52,500 nt of DNA, taken from positions 11,811,259 to 11,863,758 of the forward strand of contig NC_135559.1 in NCBI RefSeq assembly GCF_964340395.1. Reading direction: 5' to 3'. How positions within the stretch are numbered: position 1 is the first letter of the stretch; every line of letters starts with the position of its first letter. The notes beneath the pieces were generated by a model. That model had not been told where the DNA came from. It saw only the letters and a list, made by a program, of their open reading frames with translations, and made no database searches. The stretch comes from Glandiceps talaboti (Eukaryota; Hemichordata; Enteropneusta; Spengelidae). Positions 23,357-39,260 of the stretch are shown here, one piece after another. A program made the position numbers and the translations under genes.

Positions 23357-23700
23357 TTAAAGTGGCCATGTGGATGAGGATTGGGTATTTATTTTGGATT
23401 TTTTTAAATTAATAAAACACTTTTATCATGGCTTCCTACTTGAAATATCAACGTGAAATAACATAGACTAAGTCTGTGCTTGTAACTGAATACATTGCAA
23501 AAAAAAGCTAAATAATGTGTAACAAGTTTACTATTGTACGTACAATAACAAACATTTTGCACAGTTATTGTGCTTTTGAGTTTCAAAAAAGGACTTGAAA
23601 TATGTTGTTTCACTTTCAAGTAAGAAGCCATGATAAAATTGTTTTATAAATCCCAAATCCAAAATAAATACCCCAATCCTCATCCACATGGCCACTTTAA
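23357..23700. mobile_element. TTAA-flanked MITE, family 3, copy 2 (344 bp)
   Basis: TTAA followed by AGTGGCCATGTGGATGAGGA then TTGGGTATTTATTTTGGAT, ending in the mirrored ATCCAAAATAAATACCCCAA then TCCTCATCCACATGGCCACT and TTAA. The inner 'ATCATGGCTTCCTACTTGAA' is mirrored at about 23612-23635. The central palindrome GTTTACTATTGTACGTACAA... lies at 23526-23553. This is the best-preserved copy. The TTAA flanks fit a piggyBac-type target site. Confidence 0.85.
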
Positions 23701-23918
23701 TCGCAAAGTAAAACTACATTCATGATTGAATTTCCATTTCGTTTGTATGTGTCAAGTTTGATACAATGTATCGTTATTATCAAAACCGATATTTTGCGAG
23801 CCCAATAGTAAGCATTATATTACACTGCCAAGGATAATTTCATCCCCCCCCCCGGCCAGCCACAAGTAAACAAGATGTTCTGCAATGGTTGTACAGTCAG
23901 TTTCACAATACCGTACAT

Positions 23919-24249
23919 CTTTTCTGTTTGATACAACCACGCAGAAACCAGTAAGAAACTGGACATGCTACACTTTAAGATAGCAAGATTGAATGAGTAC
24001 TTTTTCTTGCTACGTTTTGTCTAAATGAAATGAACTATACATGCCACCATACAGACATCAAATGAACACCGCAAAAGACATTTTACGCGCCCTTCATCCA
24101 GTAGTGTTTGATACTAAGGAAAATATTGGCGCCCGAATGTCTGCATGGAGTTGCAATGCATTTAAATTTTTTTATTTCATTTAGACTATTGAAGTGTGGC
24201 ATATGCAGTTTCTTGTTGGGGTTCTGTGTGGCTGTATCAAACAGAAAAG
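23919..24249. mobile_element. TIR element family 5, copy 1 (~331 bp)
   Basis: The left end CTTTTCTGTTTGATACAACC then ACGCAGAAACCAGTAAGAAA is mirrored by the right end, whose reverse complement is CTTTTCTGTTTGATACAGCC then ACACAGAACCCCAACAAGAAA. The inverted repeat continues with 'CTGSATATGCYACACTT'. A partial relative lies at 51808-52081. No coding capacity. Confidence 0.75.
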
Positions 24250-24502
24250 CTGAATAGTGGTGTGAAACTCACTGTAGTAATGTTGAGACAAGATTTGAGC
24301 GGACTGGCTTCAAGAACACATTATGCAAATTGTCTTTTTTTTGCGTGCGTGATTGTCTTAATTTCTTTCAAATATACACCCATCGAATAATCACATTATT
24401 ACGAAAGGATTACTGCTGAACAGGAAGATCATTCAAAATAGCGGACAAATTGCAGTGGAAAATTTTCAAACTCAAATAGCTAGCAATCTAGGAAAATCTT
24501 TT

Positions 24503-24709
24503 TTAAATATCATCATCAGAAACAGACGAAATCGGGATTTCTTCTTTGCTGATAACAATTTTCTTCTTATACGCTCTATTAATTTCAAAAACCAAATAAA
24601 CTTCGTCAAGTATGTGCACATTTGGATAAGAGCTGTCAGTGTTTAAACGGTCATCAATGTCAATAATCAAACTTATGAAAACGTGAACAAAATCACGAAA
24701 AGTCGCCAT
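24503..24709 (-). CDS. Hypothetical 68-residue ORF
   Basis: An ATG-initiated frame begins MATFRDFVHVFISLIIDIDD and ends in an acidic SSVSDDDI tail. The ATG follows AAAGAG. Composition looks less biased than the repeat frames around it, and there is no simple repeat inside. I recognise no family. It could be a short gene, a first exon, or the remnant of an autonomous transposon next to the element at 23919-24249. Chance remains possible. Confidence 0.25.
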   Translation of the reverse strand: MATFRDFVHVFISLIIDIDDRLNTDSSYPNVHILDEVYLVFEINRAYKKKIVISKEEIPISSVSDDDI

Positions 24710-25530
24710 CTCTTTTGATCGTCCACGTCTTCGATTGACGCATTTCCCGCCCTTTTTGTTGTATTTGATATACTGGAACCGTATTTAATTCTTATTGCCA
24801 ACCCTTTTCTACGCTTGTAAATTTTCCGCTAAAAGTGAAATTTCCGCCAAATCTCACAAAACACACCGAAGCTGCAGTGTGCGACATTTTCCATCAGGAC
24901 TGTTTCGTTTAAAAATTGTTATTTTCAAAGTTTCAGCACTTAAGCTCATACTGTATTTTGGATGAAAATTGATAACCATGAAAATGTGTCAATATTTTAG
25001 TTTAACAATGCATTGTATACGTACAAAAATAGTTTTTTAATGGCATGTCTGGTATAAAAACAGTTAAAAGTCACACGTCTGGTACTGAAGGGGTTAAAGG
25101 TCACAGGCGAGACTGGTTGGGGTTAAAGGTCACAAATACCTTACATCTACTTACTGCATTCCAAAATTTACGAAGAGTTGTGTCATAGGAGTGCCGTCTT
25201 TCTTTAGAAATGGGAAACGTTTTCATTACTGCTTATCATATCAAAAACTGTCATAGTGTAACTAAATTTTGAATTCATCTGGCCAAATTTTCTATCGGTA
25301 GATATTTTTACTCTGTACATGAGATCTTACAAGTGATGGGCATCATGTTATCACGTGACAGTATGGCGTAATCAAACATACATGATGTATTTAACATTTG
25401 TTTACCAACTTTTTATCTTTCAAATAACTTAATACGTGTTCAGATGAATATTGTAAATATTTCATGTCAATAATGATAGATACGATAAAAGAATAAAATA
25501 AAATACGAGATTTGAAATCAAAGTTCGTCT
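24710..25530. other. Intergenic, with a short ~28 bp tandem repeat
   Basis: Near 25045-25140 a unit like 'GGGGTTAAAGGTCACA.G..TGGTACTGA' occurs three to four times. Nothing else recognised. Confidence 0.45.
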
Positions 25531-25669
25531 GTGGACATACTATGTATGTGTGGCACGTGTCAATGTATGGCTACGTTAGACCATGAGGGTATAAGGGGAG
25601 ATTATCTCCATGGTGAGACTATGCAGGCGAGTTCCCATCAGCACTGCCTACGACGCTGTTTTTACTATA

Positions 25670-25673
<4 letters not shown>

Positions 25674-25729
<56 letters not shown>

Positions 25730-25985
25730 ATGTGTGTATGTGTGTATGTATGTATGTATGTATGTATGTATGTATGTATGTATGTATGTGTGTGTATGTA
25801 TGTATGTATGTGTGTGTGTATGTATGTGTGTGTGTATGTATGTATGTATGTATGTATGTATGTATGTATGTATGTATGTATGTATGTATGTATGTATGTA
25901 TGTATGTATGTATGTATGTTTGTACGTATGTACGTATGTACGTATGTACGTATGTATGTATGTACGTATGTATGTATGTATACAG
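25674..25985. repeat. Compound (GT)n/(GTAT)n microsatellite, ~310 bp
   Basis: A GT run at 25674-25710 is followed by about 270 bp of TATG tetranucleotide with TGTG and TACG interruptions. Frames are open in several phases on both strands (Cys/Val/Tyr/Met or His/Thr/Ile strings). These are artefacts. Confidence 0.95.
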
Positions 25986-26112
25986 GTATGTATGTGCCTG
26001 CCTGGCAGTGTGAGTGCACACATAAATTCGTCACAGTTTATTTCCTATGTGTACGTGACTTAATTTTGTGAGTATATGCTGGATACAGATACTTCCTCTA
26101 TCATAATATTTC

Positions 26113-26450
26113 AAGGTTGTCCTAAATGTTACTCACATCCACAATATGCCTCGCCAGTTTGGGATCCTCATCAGCAGAATCGACCAATTACATTTGAAAT
26201 GGTTGAATGCGGAGCTGCAGGAAGAATTCATCAGCATGTCAGCCACACAAGTAGTGCCACAGATTTTGTTATACAAACTCTGTAAACACAAGGAACCATC
26301 TTGTGCCAAGAACAGAAAGCAATAGAGGGAAATCAAACGAGTCAGACGATAGGCCAACCCGAAAGACTCGTCCTTCCACATGCAAGAACATTACATGGAT
26401 TTATTTTTCCTTCTGCAATAGGCACCTCTAAGAATTTTTCCACCTAACAA
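26113..26450 (+). pseudogene. Decayed non-LTR retrotransposon ORF2 fragment (C-terminal RT region)
   Basis: The frame reads PQYASPVWDPHQQN, then EMVECGAAGRI and SSATDFVIQTL. This matches the C-terminal reverse-transcriptase region of CR1/jockey-type LINEs (consensus 'LEYASPVWDPHQ...IE.VQRRAARF...SSVT.ML..L'). After a stop and shifts, HARTLHGFIFPSAI (about 26378-26420) matches the usual terminal 'FFPSAIRLWN' block. The catalytic FADD region is not present. It is an inactive relic lying directly after the 310 bp microsatellite. Confidence 0.65.
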
Positions 26451-26656
26451 AATCCATAAAGTCATATCAAGCCGTTGTTGAGAACTGGGCTCACTCTTCA
26501 TGATATGACCTCTGCAAATGTATAGCATGTTAATGTAGGGTAGTATTCAGGCTGATATGGGGCGGTGGGGGGGGGGGGTGCGCACACGAGCAAAATTGTA
26601 TATTTAAAAGTAATGAGTTTACCATTCTGTACATAATTGTATCGGAGTAAATATAT

Positions 26657-26795
<139 letters not shown>

Positions 26796-27234
26796 GGTAT
26801 ATGCTTAGTCAATATATACGAATTAGTCAAAGATTTTACCTATTAAAGAATAAATTACGTATTTTGATTTTTTTGGTTGTAACCAACTGTAGGAGTACAG
26901 GTCAAGGCGATCATATATAGATCACTAGCATGTTTGCATGAAATAGAGAAACCGCATGAGCTTAAAATAACCTTATTTGCACCCTTACAAATGGGCAATT
27001 ATGAAACCACTAATGTTTATTTGAGGAAGCGCGTTAAACCAGCATCATTTGCGATATGTGTTGTACTTATTAACACGAAAATGCTTTTAAAGTCTTGGAA
27101 TACTTAAAGGTTTATTGAAATATGACCTTTGAGATATCCGGATAACACGCCGAGATAGAAAATCTATTTTTGACGAACTGTAAGCAAACGGAAACCCTTT
27201 GTCACTATTTAGACAGCATTTCGGGTAGGGTTTA

Positions 27235-27473
27235 GGGAATGGGCACAAATTATAAAGACAAGGTCACCATTTTTCATACAAATGTTTGGGGAAGGGTCAC
27301 TATTTTTTGTGCAATGATATTTTTTGATCACAGATGTTCAATGATAGAGGTGGCGGAGGATGAGTGATCGTTGTGCAAGGTCGTGGGGAGGGTTAATCCT
27401 ATTTACGCACACCGGGGACAACTGAACATCTGCAAATCACCGGCCCCTCCCTCTTTAATTTGTGTCCAATCCC
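27235..27473. mobile_element. TIR element family 2, copy 2 (~239 bp)
   Basis: The left GGGAATGGGCACAAATTATA is mirrored by the right end (reverse complement GGGATTGGACACAAATTAAA). The interior aligns in order with 5391-5661, including 'TTTTTCATACA', 'ATCACAGATGTTCAATGA' and 'GTGCAAGGTCGTGGGGAGGG'. Confidence 0.65.
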
Positions 27474-27725
27474 TTTGAAGTAGATGACTCGGCAAGCAGA
27501 CCAGCGATGTCAAATAACATACTAAAATGACCGTAGCTGTGTCTCTGAGTTTAACTTTTTGCTGCCATCGAACATTATGTATCAACTATTTATGAACGAG
27601 TCTTCAAATAAAAAAAGTGGAGAAGTCCTTTATAGCGATAGCTATGTTTTATAACACTAGTCCATTGATAACATTATTTCATATATATTGTGTGCTCATA
27701 TAATATCATATTTCTAGTGAAGATC

Positions 27726-28292
27726 TTAAAGCGGACATACGGATGAATAATGGCTATTTACTTAGGATTTTTATTGATAAACAACTTTGCTATAATGTGT
27801 GTTAAATAGGAAACTTGCAAATCCGCCATGTTGAATGTTGCATCATGGGAAACGTGATAATAACTACTCATCAATTAGCATTATGCACAACGTTGATACA
27901 TTGTTTGTAACCACAAATGATCAATTCATAGTTACCATGACCATTGTGGGAGGTTTATTTTATCGGTAGCTCCGGATTAGGTATTACGATAACCTCAGAT
28001 AATCCCATAGTCCTTTGCGTCTGAGCATGCTCAGTCTGGATTGCAAGTTCCCTATTGCAAATAATGTTCGCGTTTGTGTTGTACAAATCTCAACAATGTG
28101 CACTGTACTTGTTTACAGATCTCTTCTTGTACATGCAATAATAAACTTTTTCTACATTTTTAATTTTTGAAATTGATGAGTAACAAACACTTGGTGCATG
28201 TAGCTTCATAACGTGTTTTTCAAGTCGTTATTGTACAATTAAAAATTCAGATTAAATAACTATATCTCATCCACATAATATAGTCACTTTAA
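27726..28292. mobile_element. TTAA-flanked MITE, family 3, copy 3, carrying a nested element
   Basis: TTAA AGCGGACATACGGATGAATA at the left; the mirrored right end reads TATCTCATCCACATAATATA then GTCACT TTAA. It is longer (567 bp) than the other copies because another TIR element (27804-28056) is inserted in it. Confidence 0.7.
27804..28056. mobile_element. TIR element family 4, nested copy (~253 bp)
   Basis: The left AAATAGGAAACTTGCAAATCC is mirrored by the right GGATTGCAAGTTCCCTATT. The interior is homologous to 8248-8453 in the opposite orientation (TTGCATCATGGGAAA, CCCATAGTCCTTTGC). The nesting shows family 4 moved after this family 3 copy had inserted. Confidence 0.6.
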
Positions 28293-28427
28293 ACTTTTAA
28301 TTTGTCATAAATTGTATGACAACAAGACTATGAAATGTTTGCATATGCAAAGATATAGGCCACTAGTGTATTTTCATCTTGAATAATCAAAAATATTTGG
28401 ATGCCACAGTTTTGTATATTTATATGG

Positions 28428-28802
28428 TTAAGTCTAAAAATAAATTTGGTTCCAGTTACCCGACCTCATCTTGTTTTCACTGCCAATCCTAAACATTTTT
28501 TTACGTATTCGAGAAAAAAATAATAAAATCACGAAAATCGTAAAGTCTCGCGAGAAATAGTGGATGAGGAAACTGACACCAACTTCAAGTTAAAAAGACA
28601 ATATAAAACTGTTCTTCAAATCTGTAATGGTTGTACATCTGAAGGGAAGAAACCAATAACACAGAGACCATATGGAAAACAACGGAAAACATAACTACAT
28701 GAACTAGTCACTCACACATGAAAACAAAATCTACCTACCCGACTCTTCAAAAATTGAGCGTAATCGCACCCACATGCCCACAATTTATTATTTTAGGCCT
28801 TA
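28428..28802. mobile_element. TIR element family 1 (GGTTCC), copy 2 (~375 bp)
   Basis: The left TTAAGTCTAAAAATAAATTT then GGTTCCAGTTACCCGACC is mirrored imperfectly by the right end (reverse complement TAAGGCCTAAAATAATAAAT). The inner 'CGTAAAGTCTCGCGAGAAATAGTG' block is shared with copy 1 near 2458-2480, as is 'CTACCTACCC'. Confidence 0.6.
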
Positions 28803-30233
28803 CAAGTCACATTGTAGTAAAACAAACACCTCCATTTAATTACAGATTACCCTAAATTTTCTACCACTACAGCAGAAATCGAGCTTTCAACCTGCTACAA
28901 TAGCCACAAAGATTATTTTTACCCGATATTGTAGAATACACAAGTGGGTGAGAGCGGTGTCTTTGTTGTACGTGCAGATAACCCTGTGATCAAGATATTG
29001 TAAACATTGGAAGTCCCCAATAATATAAACTGCAGGTGGTGGTCGCAGAAGTCATCAGAATCGCCACCCTCCTGTGGGTACAATTAAACGAACGTCGATT
29101 CAATAGTAAATATCGCGCAATAACAGTTTTGGTTTGTGTCTATCTTAATTAGCTCAAACTTAAACTCGGTTTCCGCTGTAGTAGTAATTTGGCGTTATTT
29201 GGAGGTATAATTGTTATCGAATATCAAAGAAAAAAGAAAATAGGTCACTCGAGATAATATTCACAGCGAACCAGTCACTTCAGTAATACTAGATCCAGAA
29301 TTCTCAATGGCCGTTCTTTACCTTGACGTCGACAATTTGATCGACACTTTCTTTCTTGAACATTATTTGCCTTCTTTTACAAATCAATAATGTTTGAATG
29401 CTTTTGATGATTTTAAAAAGAAACGCGAACGATATCATATTGATTGTAATACGACGACATTGCTACACCCTGAATCACTTATTGACGGCTATATCGATAT
29501 TTGTTCCGTAACATAATTTTATACTTTCACACGGCTTAGAAGCTATGGAACATGAGAAAAAAAGCTCAATATAACTTCCAGCATATCTTCAAAAGTCTGA
29601 TTGACACGGTTACTTTTGTAGACAATAGGGATATACCCATGTCCAGCAGGTTTTAATAAGTTTCTAGTTCCCCAAATTTCTTCAGTTTTATTTCTCGTTC
29701 TACAGGTATAACCTACCACCTCCGATGGCTATGTTATATCTGGTGTCACTACTGACCGTTTACCAATTAACACTGAGCTTTTCTCTACCAATGTGATCAC
29801 GATCCCGGTGATCACTGCACTGCGTGTAGAACTGTATGTCGGCTCGTGTGATGCGTCAGAAAAACAGCGCCACCTGTGTTGGAAACGGTTGAAAAGGTTT
29901 GATGTTGTACGGAATGCTGTATAGAATTTCTCGTATAGATAAAATTTTCATAAGGAGCAAAATGAAATGTCAAAGATATCCAACAGGTTATGTATATCTT
30001 AAAGGTTAGAAAACCAAGTTAATGTATTATGGAAAAAGCTTAATTATGATCCATTGATGGCATTGACAATATTTCAGACACTCTGCTTGATAGGGTAGAT
30101 ATTTATTTCAAAGAACTTGACGTAGAATCATTGTCATTATCAAAGCTGACCAATAATTTCAAACAATGTAGAAAGTATATAAATAGACTGCAAAATACGT
30201 CGTTGAGGGCGTCCTTATCTCCCCTTGTACCAG
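28803..30233. other. Intergenic; possible exon-like frame at 30050-30289
   Basis: Mostly unremarkable. From 30050 a 79-codon frame without ATG reads SDTLLDRVDIYF, SLSKLTNNFKQC and RKYINRLQN, a plausible helical protein. It follows an acceptor-like ATATTTCAG and runs into the next TIR element. No family is recognised and a chance frame is possible. Confidence 0.3.
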
Positions 30234-30670
30234 TTAGTAGAAATAAAAAAAATAGTGTGTTTCCTATAACCCGACCAACCCTAGTTTAAGCCTCCAACCC
30301 TAAACATTTTTTGGCATGCTAAAAGGTTTTTAACGATTTCCTTCGATTTCCGTTTACACCTTTATGCCTTTGCATCATCTGTGGCCACTCTTTAAAAAAA
30401 ATCGTATTCCAAAGAGAAACCAGGTCTATTTGGAATATAAGAGTACAGTCTACTTAATGTGTTCGTCTACTTAATTTCTAATTGTCTTCGTTTACATGTA
30501 CTTCTTAACACCCCATCAAACTCAAGTGTTGTGAACCGATGAGTATCTTATCTTGGGATCGATGTAATTAAAAAAATGTTAAAAGTAAAATTAAATAAAA
30601 TTCCGACCTACCTACCCTACTTTCTGGAGTCATGTTATCGGAAACAAATATTTTTTTAATGTGTTGCATT
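30234..30670. mobile_element. TIR element family 1 (GGTTCC), copy 3 (~437 bp)
   Basis: The left GTGTGTTTCCTATAACCCGA then CCAACCCTAG is mirrored at the right by GTTATCGGAAACA. It also shares 'CCTACCTACCCTACTTT' with the other copies near the right end. Confidence 0.6.
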
Positions 30671-31328
30671 AGCGTAAAAAGGATAAGAACAGCGCCCCCA
30701 AAGGCTGATCTTTCGGTCTACCGGTAACTACATGGATATACAGTTTAAAACTGGGATTTAACTGTAAATATATTATTGTTGATTACGATGAGAAAGATGT
30801 ACTTCACAATCACAGTCTTGGATGTTGATGAAGTGGCGTGAATCCGTCGGGAACTACACTCAAAGATTAGTCGTTGTGGGCGCTCTCCTTATCCCTTTTT
30901 TCACAAACGATCATGCATACGTGCAACTATGTGAAATGATTTATTACGTCACTGTGAACCTCAACTGACCGTTCACCTTATTCAGTCCTACTTTTCACCC
31001 AAAGTTGTTTATTTGGCAGTGGTGTTTGATTTGTCGGTTTACAATAATGTATTTAGGGATCCTACAGTAATTACAATAGCGGGAGGGGTCGGGGAAATCA
31101 AACCCAGTCTGTGACATAAAATATGACCCTCCTCCAAGTCCGTTTTGCTAAAAAATGACCCTCTCTCAATTTCCTTTCTCCAAAAGACTACCCCTCAACA
31201 AGTTATGGGTTTGATACCTTCTACGGTACCTACACTGGTAATGTTGGCTACTATAACAAAACTTCATTCGATTCTCAAACCGGTAAGCCCACCGGAATTT
31301 CGACATTTTATATCTTGTTAGTTCGACG
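30671..31328. other. Intergenic, nothing recognised
   Basis: A G-rich then C-rich stretch at about 31080-31195 (GGGAGGGGTCGGGG ... CCCTCTCTCAATTT) may be another short element, but I could not define its ends. Confidence 0.4.
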
Positions 31329-31345
31329 ACGACGACGATGTTGTC

Positions 31346-31380
<35 letters not shown>

Positions 31381-31519
31381 CGTCGTCGTCGTCGTCGTCG
31401 TTGTTGTTGTTGTTGTTGTTGTTGTTGATGATGATGATGATAATGATGATGATGAGCATGTGGATGATGATGATGTTGAGCATGAGGATAAGGATGATGA
31501 TGATGATGATGATGATGAT
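31329..31519. repeat. Compound trinucleotide repeat (GTC/GTT/GAT)n, ~190 bp
   Basis: Successive blocks of CGTGGT, CGTCGT, TGTTGT and GATGAT triplets with few interruptions. It stays open on both strands (Ser/Leu/Met or Asn/Asp/His strings). The overlapping frames are artefacts of period three. Confidence 0.95.
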
Positions 31520-33119
31520 TTTGACTAAATTAATAGCTTGAAGGCAATGTCAAATTGTAAAGAAGGTGGAAAATTAAGTAGACTTTAAATACGGTGAAAA
31601 AGATGTACCTTTCACCCAAGTTTCAGTCGATGTAGAATGACGGCAAATAACGAGCCCACACTTCAGTGGCTCCGTCGCATAGCAAGGAATCGTCAGCGTA
31701 AAGATGAACAAAGGAATCATCATTGTTAACCAATGTGGGCAGGAAGCATATGCTTGAATTGCTAAGCCAGTAGATCTAGTTTCTCTCCCCCCTCTTCAAT
31801 CTTGATTTAATTAGGGGACATAAATGTTTACCATGGTGACTCCTGATTGGTAGCGGGGACACCTCCAGCGGTGAAAACGTGTTTGAAAATAAGACATGTA
31901 TGCGTCATTAAAATGTATGAGGCTATTTAAGGCATAACACTTCTTCAAACCATAAAATAATTTAAAGCATTTAAAATACTTAAATATGGTCTTCAATACC
32001 TGAATTAACACAATTTTACCATTTTTGAAATGTACTTATTGCGGGAAAGCCGCAATCAATTTTACAAGTTAGTGTACATTTGGTTAGCAACTGCGCTCCT
32101 GAAGTTTGATTTGGCGTCAAACAAATCCCAAAGAGCAGAATTTCCATGGACCTCTGATTTTCTCCTTCTACCTGTCCTCTTGTCGTAGATTCTGATCGTT
32201 CCCTTAGTGCATGTTGGATATACAATAGCTTAGTTCTCTTTCGTTTCAGTATTGGAGCCAATAGATTCGCTATATATAGATATGACCAAACAAATGAAAT
32301 GAAATAGCCTAAACATGGATAGGTCGGACCTGATGAACATATTTTGTCTTGCCTAATCATTGAACCAGAATGTTAGAGTGTGTTACTCACTTACCGAGGC
32401 TTACATTAGTCAGTATACCCTTTTCACCACCATCATGCCCAGATAAGCAGAAGTGACTAATACCAAGTCTCCTCACCTGAAAGCATTTTTTTTCATCTGA
32501 AAACGAAACTTTTACATCAAATAATAACGACAGTCACATTATTATTCCATAATTCTTTTCTTGCACAGATTTATTAATAATGAAATATGGAATGGTTATA
32601 ACACATCGTTCTCACACACCCTTCAGTGATTGGCTTAGACCACATCACGTTGTATGGGCTAGTGACCCATAGTGACCCCAATTTGCATAAAGTGGGTAAA
32701 ACAACTAAAAAAATCATAGTCTACTACAATCATAGTAGTAGTGAACAGTTATAATTTTACTACTCCTAAGAATGAAGAATATTTTGAAGCCATACGCTTA
32801 TGTTGACGGGGCAACGTTTTGACCTGGTTTGTAGCTGATATAGAGCTGGTACCTACAGACACTTCATCACTTTCCATCTGACAGTTTCATCCTGTCCAAC
32901 CTTGTCGCTATTTATGTAAAAAACGTTTAAAAACAGCGGAGTTATATTGAACGACAGTTTGTTTGTTTTTAGATTCTTAAAATATGAACATTTGAATGCA
33001 AATGAATACTAGTGGGTATACTTTACTTTTGGAACGCATTCCTATGTATCCTGGATAGTAGCATAGGGAATTTCGGTTGATTATATAAATCCGCATATAA
33101 CTTGATCTGTACATTAAGT
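31520..33119. other. Intergenic, nothing recognised
   Basis: A 114-codon frame at 32016-32360 (minus) has no recognised domain and no supporting context, and I do not call it a gene. TTTATT at 33120-33125 (AATAAA on the minus strand) could polyadenylate lectin gene 1. Confidence 0.4.
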
Positions 33120-33156
33120 TTTATTCGTCTAAATAGTCATATCACTTCTGGAAATT

Positions 33157-33203
33157 AAAAATAAAATATAAATTCCCAATCCTCATCCATGTGGCCACTT
33201 TAA
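33157..33203. mobile_element. TTAA MITE family 3, solitary end
   Basis: AATTCCCAATCCTCATCCAT then GTGGCCACT TTAA matches the right end of copies 1-3, but no matching left end is visible upstream. Probably a truncated copy, downstream of lectin gene 1. Confidence 0.6.
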
Positions 33204-33377
33204 ACACACGTTATACAAAGTCTATTCGGAAACCTCATCAATGTATTATCATCACGGAGGTGGCAAGGTAGTAGATACATAAGTGATATTTTGTTACTCG
33301 TCAAATGCAAACGTGACGTCTGATAAAACACTTTCATCCATTTACTGCGCCATCCAAACATGTTTATGCACTTCCAT

Positions 33378-37672
<4,295 letters not shown>

Positions 37673-38991
37673 TCTTCAATTTTAGTATTCGTTACGATAT
37701 AAAAAGTCGAGGTATCCGATAACACACTAAGGTCTAGGCCGGTGTAAATGTACAGTCAATCTGTCACTGTTATTTGTTCATGTATAAACAACCCTAATAC
37801 TAAGTACAGTTACAGGTGGTTACATATGATTGGCTCCTTCGGGGGGTATTCATAAAACACAATTTAGTCTAAAAATGCTTTCTCGCGAGTGATCATATCG
37901 CCATATTCCGCCGTAGTAATTTTATAGCTCAAAATAAATTCGGAAACTTAATAGTAAATGATTAATAATATATATTTTAATAGAAAGTTTTTGACATAAA
38001 TATCAGAATACTAAACAGCCCGATTATTTCCAAAGGGAGGGTATCGTTTGTCATTATTAAGTTGTAGATACATGAACATATGTTGTGAAATGCATATCTA
38101 AGTAGAGGGCGTAGATAAATATTCATACGTCACCTGTCGCAAATCTCGCATTCTGATTTGTCAAGAGCATTGGAGATATAATGCGTACGTTTCACCATGA
38201 TCCTTATTTTTATTACCTGTAGTATTATGTGACCAAAGTATTTCGTTCATAAACAGCAAGAAAATAGTGCTACTTCCTGGTCAGAAAACATTAATCGTAT
38301 TCTGATGTCAGAGAAATAAAAGCAAGAACAGTTTTGATTTGTTGTTATATAATTTGATAGTAGTCATATTGTTACTACCCTCAACGAATTATTAAACAAA
38401 GGACAGTAGGTCTTTTGTTGTCATGGTCACCTATGTCGATTATACCGCTCTACCAATAACATAGCAGACGACATTTGTGTATAGTATTTCGTACAGAGTC
38501 ATTGCGCGCTTGAGAAACCGAGAGCATTCTTAGTAAGTGTTGCAAATATATGAACAGATGTTGTCAAAGGCAATAGTATATTATCAAGACGGGTATAAAA
38601 TATTTAACCTAAACGTGTGTAATCTCTCTGTAACATTGGCTCATACTGAGAATAAGTACTTTAACATTGTGTATTCACATCCAACATCAACACATTTTGT
38701 TCATGTGGAATCAGCGTCCGCTTTTGAAAGGTAAAGATTAATTTTTCGGAGGGTATTCAATATTATTTTCGGGAAGTAAGGGCGATAAAGGTTGATTTGT
38801 AGAGCTTTAGGACGATAGATGTTGGGCTATAAGGTAGCTAAAATCCTGTATTATATATTGTATGGCCAATGTGTCAATGAACAATTTCACAAAGTCGGGA
38901 GGGACTAATGGATTGTAGTTGGACTGCATAGTATGGACACATATTTTCTATGACTTTAACCACATCCTTTATTTATAATCTGTAAAAAGTA
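37673..38991 (-). promoter_or_regulatory. Upstream region of lectin gene 1, duplicated upstream of gene 2
   Basis: This stretch aligns for more than 1 kb with 46145-47390. Shared blocks include TGATTGGCTCCTTCGGGG, TCTCGCGAGTGATC and GTAGATACATGAACATATGT. The gene 1 copy carries an extra ~92 bp at 38176-38267. TTTTTATATCG on the minus strand just upstream of the ATG (near 37700) is a weak TATA candidate not kept in gene 2. No coding sequence is recognised. Confidence 0.5.
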
Positions 38992-39260
38992 GATACATGA
39001 ACACAATTTAATTTCATCAATCATTAGTGCAATAAAATATCAGAGTCTTCCACTGTATCCACTCTATCAGATCTACAAATGCTACGTGAGAAGAGACGGG
39101 GGAACCTGTTCTAACACTGACACCACCTTATGTTTTAGGTCATGACGTTTTTTATGTCATAGCCTCATTCTCAGATAAAAGAGGCTGTCAGTCATTGAAA
39201 TATTGGAAGACTCTGATATTGCAATGTTGATCGATGAAATTAAGTTTTGTTGAGAATCCT
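38992..39260. mobile_element. TIR element family 6 (~269 bp)
   Basis: The left GATACATGAACACAATTTAA then TTTCATCAATCATTAGTGCA is mirrored by the right end (reverse complement GGATTCTCAACAAAACTTAA then TTTCATCGATCAACATTGCA). 'ATATCAGAGTCTTCCA' is also mirrored. A second copy at about 47392-47624 is cut off before its right repeat. Confidence 0.75.

Noticed and set aside
25531-26071. Cys/Val/Tyr-rich and His/Thr-rich frames of up to 160 codons
   Set aside because: Artefacts of the GT/GTAT microsatellite.
32016-32360. 114-codon minus-strand frame
   Set aside because: No domain, no splice context, composition like random AT-rich sequence.
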